Source: Bacillota bacterium
GTDB lineage: Bacteria > Bacillota > UBA994
Assembly: GCA_018725535.1 (NCBI GenBank)
Contig: QLUS01000006.1
Span: 1 to 26,537 of the forward strand
DNA: 26,537 bases
Direction of reading: 5' to 3'
The stretch's first letter is position 1. Each line of letters starts with the position of its first letter. Below are positions 22,256 through 26,537 of this stretch, piece after piece. A program made the translations under genes and the position numbers. Under the pieces are notes generated by a model that searched no databases, was not told where the DNA came from, and saw only the letters and a program-made list of their open reading frames with translations.

Positions 22256-23193
22256 TGCGGCTAGTACCGCTGTGCCGGAACATCGAGGTATCCGAGCTGT
22301 GTTACGGTACACTCACGCTTGGACCCCTGCAGAAGGGCCTGACTCCAGAGGAGGGAGGCAGGCTCCTCTGTGTTGCGTTTGAACTTGGTGTCAACTTCTT
22401 TGACACGGCGGAGCTCTACGGCACCTATCCGCATTTGGCCTCAGGACTAGCCGAGCACATGCACAAAGTGGTGATTGCCACCAAAAGCTACGCCGCGGAT
22501 GCAGCAGGCATGGAGCAGAGCTTGGCGCAAGCCTTACGGAGTCTTAACAGAGAGTACATCGACATTTTTCTTCTTCACGAGCAGGAGTCCGTGCACACTC
22601 TCCGCGGCCATGCGCAGGCACTGGAATACCTGCTCCGTAAGCGCGAGCAGGGCTATGTGCGCGCCGTGGGTATTTCCACACACCATGTGGCTGGCGTACG
22701 CGCCGCACTAGAGTACAAAGAGATTGACGTGATTCATCCGCTGATTAATAAAGCGGGCATCGGCATTGTGGATGGTTCGCGAGAGGACATGGCTCGGGCC
22801 ATCTTCGACGCCCGAAAAGCGAACAAAGGTATTTACGCCATGAAGGCGTTAGGGGGTGGCTCGCTGCACAAAGATGCCCACGCAGCGCTGTCCTATGTGC
22901 GGGAATTGCCCGGGGTTGCCGCTGTGGCTGTGGGCATGAGCTCGCCCGTGGATGTGTACGCTAATTGCACTCTGTTTTCTCACGGCGCTTTCCCTCCGGA
23001 TTACTGTGCAGGAAAGAGCAAACGCCAAGTGCTCATTGAGCCATGGTGCACGGGTTGCGGCGTTTGCGTGCGCTATTGTCCGCAGGGGGCCTTGTCACTT
23101 GCCTCGGGCAAGGCTGTGGTTAACGAAGCTCAGTGCGTGTTGTGTGGGTACTGCGTCGCCCACTGCCGCGATTTTAACGTGAAGGTGATTTAA
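22255..23193 (+). CDS. Aldo/keto reductase fused to a 2x[4Fe-4S] ferredoxin domain
   Basis: 312 residues. The first 250 form an aldo/keto reductase barrel with the catalytic tetrad D50, Y55, K77, H108 (FFDTAELYG, VIATKS, FLLHE). The C-terminal 48 residues are a ferredoxin-like domain with C265/C268/C271/C275 and C294/C297/C300/C304 for two [4Fe-4S] clusters. Such fusions are common in anaerobes; substrates are unknown, and electrons could pass between NAD(P)H and ferredoxin. ATG 22255 overlaps the ireB stop (TAATG) and no separate ribosome site is seen, so translation is probably coupled. The gene is inserted between ireB and ruvX, which are adjacent in most Bacillota. Confidence 0.88.
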   Translation: MRLVPLCRNIEVSELCYGTLTLGPLQKGLTPEEGGRLLCVAFELGVNFFDTAELYGTYPHLASGLAEHMHKVVIATKSYAADAAGMEQSLAQALRSLNREYIDIFLLHEQESVHTLRGHAQALEYLLRKREQGYVRAVGISTHHVAGVRAALEYKEIDVIHPLINKAGIGIVDGSREDMARAIFDARKANKGIYAMKALGGGSLHKDAHAALSYVRELPGVAAVAVGMSSPVDVYANCTLFSHGAFPPDYCAGKSKRQVLIEPWCTGCGVCVRYCPQGALSLASGKAVVNEAQCVLCGYCVAHCRDFNVKVI

Positions 23194-23194
23194 G

Positions 23195-23629
23195 TTGCAG
23201 GTAGCGCGCATACTAGGGCTAGATGTGGGGGAGAAGAAGATTGGGGTGGCTGTCAGCGATCCGCTTGGGATTACCGCGCAGGGGCTTAAGACTATTGCGC
23301 GGCGGTCACTAGCACAAGACCTAAAGTGCATAGTAGAACTTATCGCCGCTTGGGAAATTCGTCTGATTGTCATTGGGCTTCCCGTATCGCTCAACAACAC
23401 AGTCGGTCCACAGGCGGAAAAAGTAAAACACTTTGCCGCAGCACTCTCCGCTAAAACCCATGTCCCCTTAAGTTACGTGGACGAGCGTTTTAGCACCCGC
23501 ATCGCCACGCAGACGCTGCTATTAGCCGACACATCTAGGCAGAAGCGCAAACAAGTAGTGGACATGCTAGCAGCCCAACTTATCTTGCAGTCATTTCTTG
23601 ACCGTCAGTCGCAAGCCCATTTGACTTGA
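23195..23629 (+). CDS. ruvX: RuvX/YqgF family putative Holliday-junction resolvase
   Basis: RNase H-fold nuclease family (YqgF, YrrK in B. subtilis), linked to pre-16S rRNA processing and proposed as a junction resolvase. 144 residues, full length. Acidic active-site residues: D10 in ILGLDVGEKKIGVAVSD, and the YVDERFST segment; the last helix is VDMLAAQLILQSFLD. TTG 23195 lies one base after the preceding stop, with GAAGGTGA upstream. Its last bases contain a good promoter for the next gene. Confidence 0.92.
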   Translation: MQVARILGLDVGEKKIGVAVSDPLGITAQGLKTIARRSLAQDLKCIVELIAAWEIRLIVIGLPVSLNNTVGPQAEKVKHFAAALSAKTHVPLSYVDERFSTRIATQTLLLADTSRQKRKQVVDMLAAQLILQSFLDRQSQAHLT

Positions 23630-23649
23630 CTACTTGCCTGGAGTAAAAT
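23621..23649 (+). promoter_or_regulatory. Sigma-A-type promoter within the 3' end of ruvX
   Basis: TTGACT (23621-23626), exactly 17 bases, TAAAAT (23644-23649). Transcription would begin near 23656 and the ribosome site AAAGAGGTG follows at about 23665. It would drive the short DUF1292 gene independently of the alaS run. Confidence 0.8.
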
Positions 23650-23684
23650 GTAGCTGTGAATGCGAAAGAGGTGTTTTTTTGCCA

Positions 23685-23999
23685 ATGGCTGAGAATGAAC
23701 GCGACGAGGTTGTTGTACTCACGGATGACGAAGGCAACGAGTTTGAGTTTCAGATTATCGATGTCCTAGAGGTAGAAGGAAATCGCTATGCCGTGCTGTT
23801 CCCCCTCGATGACGAAGAAGCCGACGAGGACGAAGCGCTGATTATGCGCCTTGAGACCGATGCGGACGGGGACGATGTACTAGTAGATATCGATGATGAC
23901 CAAGAATGGGAGAAAGTTGTTGCCGAGTGGGAGAGCATGCTTGAAGAGGAAGAGGACCTCGATCCAGAACTAGAACTCGAAGACGAAACTGAGAAATAG
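23685..23999 (+). CDS. yrzB: DUF1292 family acidic protein (YrzB-like)
   Basis: 104 residues, strongly acidic, in the DUF1292 family that follows ruvX in Bacillota; function unknown. The core (VVLTDDEGNEFEFQIIDVLEVEGNRYAVLFPLDD...) matches the family. The last third is almost entirely Asp/Glu (EEEEDLDPELELEDETEK), longer and more acidic than typical. The start is ATG 23685 or TTG 23679 (2 residues longer; better spaced from AAAGAGGTG). The frame is open further back but that part overlaps the promoter. A terminator follows. Confidence 0.88.
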   Translation: MAENERDEVVVLTDDEGNEFEFQIIDVLEVEGNRYAVLFPLDDEEADEDEALIMRLETDADGDDVLVDIDDDQEWEKVVAEWESMLEEEEDLDPELELEDETEK

Positions 24000-24014
24000 T
24001 GCTTCGTAATCCTA

Positions 24015-24056
24015 AGCGGGATGTTCACTGCAACCCCCCGCTCTTTTAGTTTTTCT
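24015..24056 (+). terminator. Intrinsic terminator after the DUF1292 gene
   Basis: AGCGGG (24015-24020) pairs with CCCGCT (24037-24042) around a 16-base loop, followed by a T-rich tail (CTTTTAGTTTTT). Together with the promoter at 23621 it defines a single-gene transcript. Confidence 0.7.
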
Positions 24057-24220
24057 GTTATACTTAAGTTAGGCTCATATTCAGCCTCTCGGAGATGTCG
24101 TTCCAGCGAAATGCGGGCAGATGCCGAGAGACTAGCTCTAGCGATTGGAGCTGATGCGCGATTATCCCCAGCCAACGTTTCCCTTTACATTTAGGCACAC
24201 CTCTCCTGCAGCTCATCCTG
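24057..24220 (+). other. Intergenic leader before mltG
   Basis: After the terminator, 164 bases without a clear gene. A TATACT-like -10 lies at 24059-24064, but I find no matching -35. A 27-codon frame (ATG 24111 to TAG 24194, MRADAERLALAIGADARL...) has a coding look but no ribosome site. No ribosome site is seen before the mltG start either. Confidence 0.4.
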
Positions 24221-25240
24221 TTGATTAGGGCTTGGGTTAAGCGCAATTGGCGCCCTCTTGCAGCAGGCGCAGGTTCCCTTGCGTTACTTGGGGCAGTGTC
24301 TATTGCCTCACTCTTTGCGCCGGCAGGCCTTGGCGAAGGGCGGCGCGTCAACATCCCAAGCGGCAGTTCTGCGTCGGTGATTGCCGCGGAGTTAAAGCGG
24401 GCAGGCATGGTGCGAAGCTCCGCTGCCTTTGTGTTTGCTGTGCGTTGGTATGGGAAAACCCACGCGCTACAGGCTGGTATCTACGAGCTCGCGCCTAGCA
24501 TGAGTTTACGTGAGATTATAACGAAAATGAGCGCAGGCCAAGTCGTTAACACCGCAGTGCGCGTGACCATCCCCGAGGGCGTGAGCCTACCCGAGATTGG
24601 ACGCATCTTTGAGGCGCAAGGGGTGTTTAGTCAAGCAGAGTTTTTAGCTGCAGCCGCAAATATCTCCTTGCCCTATGCATATCTCGCGCAGATCCCCTAC
24701 AACACGGTGCACCGTCTCGAAGGATACCTGTTCCCGGATACGTATGAATTTTTCCCTAATGCGAGTCCGGACTTTGTTATCCGCACCATGGTCGCACGGT
24801 TTGATGCTGTAGTGCCCCCCCTGTTCGCGGCGTCCCCCAAGCGTGAGCAGCACAACCTGCACCAAGTGCTGACTATGGCCTCGATTGTGGAGCGCGAGGC
24901 TGTGAAAAGCCAGGAGCGTCCTCGTATTGCTGGCGTTTTCTACAACCGCCTGCGGCGCGGTATGCTGCTGCAGTCGTGCGCTACCGTGCAGTTTGTGATT
25001 GGTCGGCCGGGCAAGCTCTATTACGCGGACCTTGAAGTAGACTCGCCCTACAACACGTACCGCCATACAGGCCTTCCTCCCGGTCCTATTGCCAATCCCG
25101 GACTGGCGTCGCTTAAAGCTGCTTTGACCCCCGAGGATACACCATACCAATTTTTTGTGGCGCGAGGAGACGGCTCTCATATCTTTAGCCGCACCTATGC
25201 CGAACACCGCGTGGCTATACGGCTAGCTACGCGCAGATAG
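24221..25240 (+). CDS. mltG: Endolytic murein transglycosylase MltG
   Basis: Membrane-anchored lytic transglycosylase of the YceG/MltG family that cuts nascent peptidoglycan strands and so sets glycan length. 339 residues: a short cytoplasmic start, one membrane helix (about 12-33), a LysM-like subdomain (about 40-105, VNIPSGSSASVIAAELKRAGMV) and the YceG domain. Motifs: LEGYLFPDTYEF (166-177), the catalytic Glu E224 in ASIVEREA, and LPPGPIANPG near the end. The earliest standard start is TTG 24221, with no ribosome site and an open frame upstream, so the true start is unsure. The place after yrzB is standard. Confidence 0.92.
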   Translation: MIRAWVKRNWRPLAAGAGSLALLGAVSIASLFAPAGLGEGRRVNIPSGSSASVIAAELKRAGMVRSSAAFVFAVRWYGKTHALQAGIYELAPSMSLREIITKMSAGQVVNTAVRVTIPEGVSLPEIGRIFEAQGVFSQAEFLAAAANISLPYAYLAQIPYNTVHRLEGYLFPDTYEFFPNASPDFVIRTMVARFDAVVPPLFAASPKREQHNLHQVLTMASIVEREAVKSQERPRIAGVFYNRLRRGMLLQSCATVQFVIGRPGKLYYADLEVDSPYNTYRHTGLPPGPIANPGLASLKAALTPEDTPYQFFVARGDGSHIFSRTYAEHRVAIRLATRR

Positions 25241-25267
25241 AACCTTGGCACAGGAGGTCTACAGCCC

Positions 25268-26476
25268 ATGGTCGAACTACTAGCTCCCGCCGGTACCCTA
25301 GAGAAACTGATTTTTGCCGTCCAGTACGGAGCCGACGCCGTCTATGCCAGCGGAACCCGCTATGGGATGCGGGCTTTCGCTGGCAATTTTTCTGCGGACG
25401 AGTTGGCTGCAGGCATTGCCTATGCCCACAGCTACGGGCGTAAAGTTTATGTTACGGTTAACATTATCCCCCACAACGCAGACTTAATCGGCCTCCCGGA
25501 TTACCTGCGGCAGTTAAGTGAGATTGGTGCCGACGCCATTATCCTCGCAGACCCTGCGGTGCTTTTATGCGCACGGGAGGTCATCCCACAGATGGAGCTG
25601 CACCTAAGCACCCAGGCGAACGCAGTTAACTGGCAGAGCGTCATGTTTTGGGCGCGGCAGGGCATTAGGCGCGTAATTCTAGCGCGGGAACTTAGCCTTG
25701 CGGAAATCACCGAGATTCGCCGCCGCCTCCCAGACGTAGAACTTGAGGTATTCGTGCACGGAGCAATGTGTATTTCCTATTCGGGGAGATGCCTGCTCAG
25801 CAACTACATGGTCGGACGGGACGCTAACCGAGGGGAGTGCGCGCACCCCTGCCGATATAGCTATGCTCTGGTGGAAGAAAAGCGGTTGGGCCAATACTTC
25901 GCTATCGAAGAGGATGAGCGTGGAACCTATATTATGAACTCGAAGGACCTGTGTCTGTACCCGCATCTCGCGGAGGTTCTGCAGACTGGCGTGAATGGGC
26001 TTAAGATCGAAGGGCGCATGAAAAGCGTGCACTACGTGGCGACCGTTACTCGCGCTTATCGGCGAGCTTTAGGCGCGCTGGCGCGTGGAGAAGAGCTTCC
26101 GGCAGAGCTTAAGCGCGAGCTGCTAAAGGTTAGGCATCGCGCTTACACCACCGGATTTGCATTTGGTTTACCTACTGCAGAAGATCACCTCTACGCGGGA
26201 GGAAACAGCCATGGGGAAGCAGAATTCTTAGGTATAGTGCGCGGGTTTTCGCCTGAGGATGGACTCCTAATTGAGCAGCGCGGGCATTTTCGCGTCGGTC
26301 AAAGCGTGGAGTTTATCGGTCCTACTGCAGATCCCTTTCCGTACAACATCCCGGGTCTAATGAGCGCTGCCACGCGCACGACCGTAGATGCCGCGCGCCA
26401 CGCGCAGGAGATGGTGTACATACCTTTTCCTCATCCGCTGGCCGAATACTCGATTATGCGCTCTGCATCAGTGTGA
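25268..26476 (+). CDS. U32 family peptidase-like (tRNA/rRNA hydroxylation-type) protein
   Basis: 402 residues, U32 family. The signature ELEVFVHGAMCISYSGRC spans about 158-175, and C168, C175, C191 and C195 (ECAHPCR) are candidates for the Fe-S ligands of this family. Members once annotated as collagenases are now linked to RNA hydroxylation (RlhA on 23S rRNA; TrhP on tRNA U34, YrrN/YrrO in B. subtilis). Its place after mltG corresponds to yrrN-yrrO, but only one U32 gene is present here before the next gene, so it may be the only copy or half of a pair placed elsewhere. ATG 25268 follows AGGAGGT. The role is inferred from family and position. Confidence 0.88.
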   Translation: MVELLAPAGTLEKLIFAVQYGADAVYASGTRYGMRAFAGNFSADELAAGIAYAHSYGRKVYVTVNIIPHNADLIGLPDYLRQLSEIGADAIILADPAVLLCAREVIPQMELHLSTQANAVNWQSVMFWARQGIRRVILARELSLAEITEIRRRLPDVELEVFVHGAMCISYSGRCLLSNYMVGRDANRGECAHPCRYSYALVEEKRLGQYFAIEEDERGTYIMNSKDLCLYPHLAEVLQTGVNGLKIEGRMKSVHYVATVTRAYRRALGALARGEELPAELKRELLKVRHRAYTTGFAFGLPTAEDHLYAGGNSHGEAEFLGIVRGFSPEDGLLIEQRGHFRVGQSVEFIGPTADPFPYNIPGLMSAATRTTVDAARHAQEMVYIPFPHPLAEYSIMRSASV

Positions 26477-26506
26477 GCGACGACAAGACGAACGGGGAGG
26501 TCACCT

Positions 26507-26537
26507 ATGGGCGGGAATGAACGCACCGAGCTAGCTA
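26507..26537 (+). CDS. Start of the next gene (partial)
   Basis: ATG 26507 stands 6 bases after GGGGAGG and is open to the window edge (MGGNERTELA). Too short to identify. Confidence 0.55.
   Translation, partial: MGGNERTELA

Noticed and set aside
23786..24175. Antisense serine-rich protein gene
   Set aside because: It is the mirror of the Asp/Glu-rich codons of the DUF1292 gene on the other strand.

Overview
The window is a chromosomal stretch of a Bacillota bacterium, most likely an anaerobic, fairly GC-rich member of the Clostridia or a related class (order not determined). The evidence is gene order: recJ-apt-rel-dtd-hemZ-aspS, then alaS-ireB-ruvX-yrzB-mltG-U32 peptidase, which is the conserved Bacillota core order. 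Start codons are often GTG or TTG with AGGAGG-type ribosome sites. Oxygen-independent or Fe-S enzymes (HemZ, an aldo-keto reductase fused to a ferredoxin domain, a U32 protein) fit an anaerobe. Nearly everything is on the + strand; only a CorC-like membrane protein (85-1344) and a frameshifted small membrane protein (13645-13947) are on the - strand.

Layout. 1-77: the last codons of a + strand gene and a terminator shared with the convergent corC-like gene. 1423-1496: a heptamer repeat array directly before a Ski2/Mtr4-like helicase (1515-3731). 3770-4676: a von Willebrand factor A gene broken by several frameshifts. 4734-13643: a tightly packed run, recJ, apt, rel, dtd, an MBL-fold hydrolase, a short hemZ and aspS, with overlaps of up to 26 bases. 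It covers DNA repair, purine salvage, (p)ppGpp control, tRNA quality control, haem synthesis and tRNA charging; hisS, usual next to aspS, is absent. 13645-14323: the broken small membrane gene and a structured RNA that I identify as 6S RNA, with promoter and terminator. 14324-17727: an RseC-like membrane protein, a thioredoxin with a WCNPC site, threonine aldolase, the tRNA 2-thiouridylase mnmA and two very small proteins. 17755-19240: an apparent insertion, a DUF4143 ATPase with its own sigma-A-type promoter, bounded by a long hairpin and a second heptamer array. 19283-26476: alaS, ireB, the aldo-keto reductase, ruvX, yrzB, mltG and a U32 peptidase; the next gene starts at 26507.

Most of the window is core housekeeping. 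I see no CRISPR array, tRNA, rRNA, transposase or recognisable defence system. The points most worth a second look are: two heptamer arrays that share a 27-base core and each lie directly before a gene; two C-x7-C pairs that may clasp a helical hairpin in the helicase; the 6S RNA; the broken VWA and small membrane genes; the ATPase insertion between mnmA and alaS; and the Fe-S aldo-keto reductase wedged into the ireB-ruvX pair.
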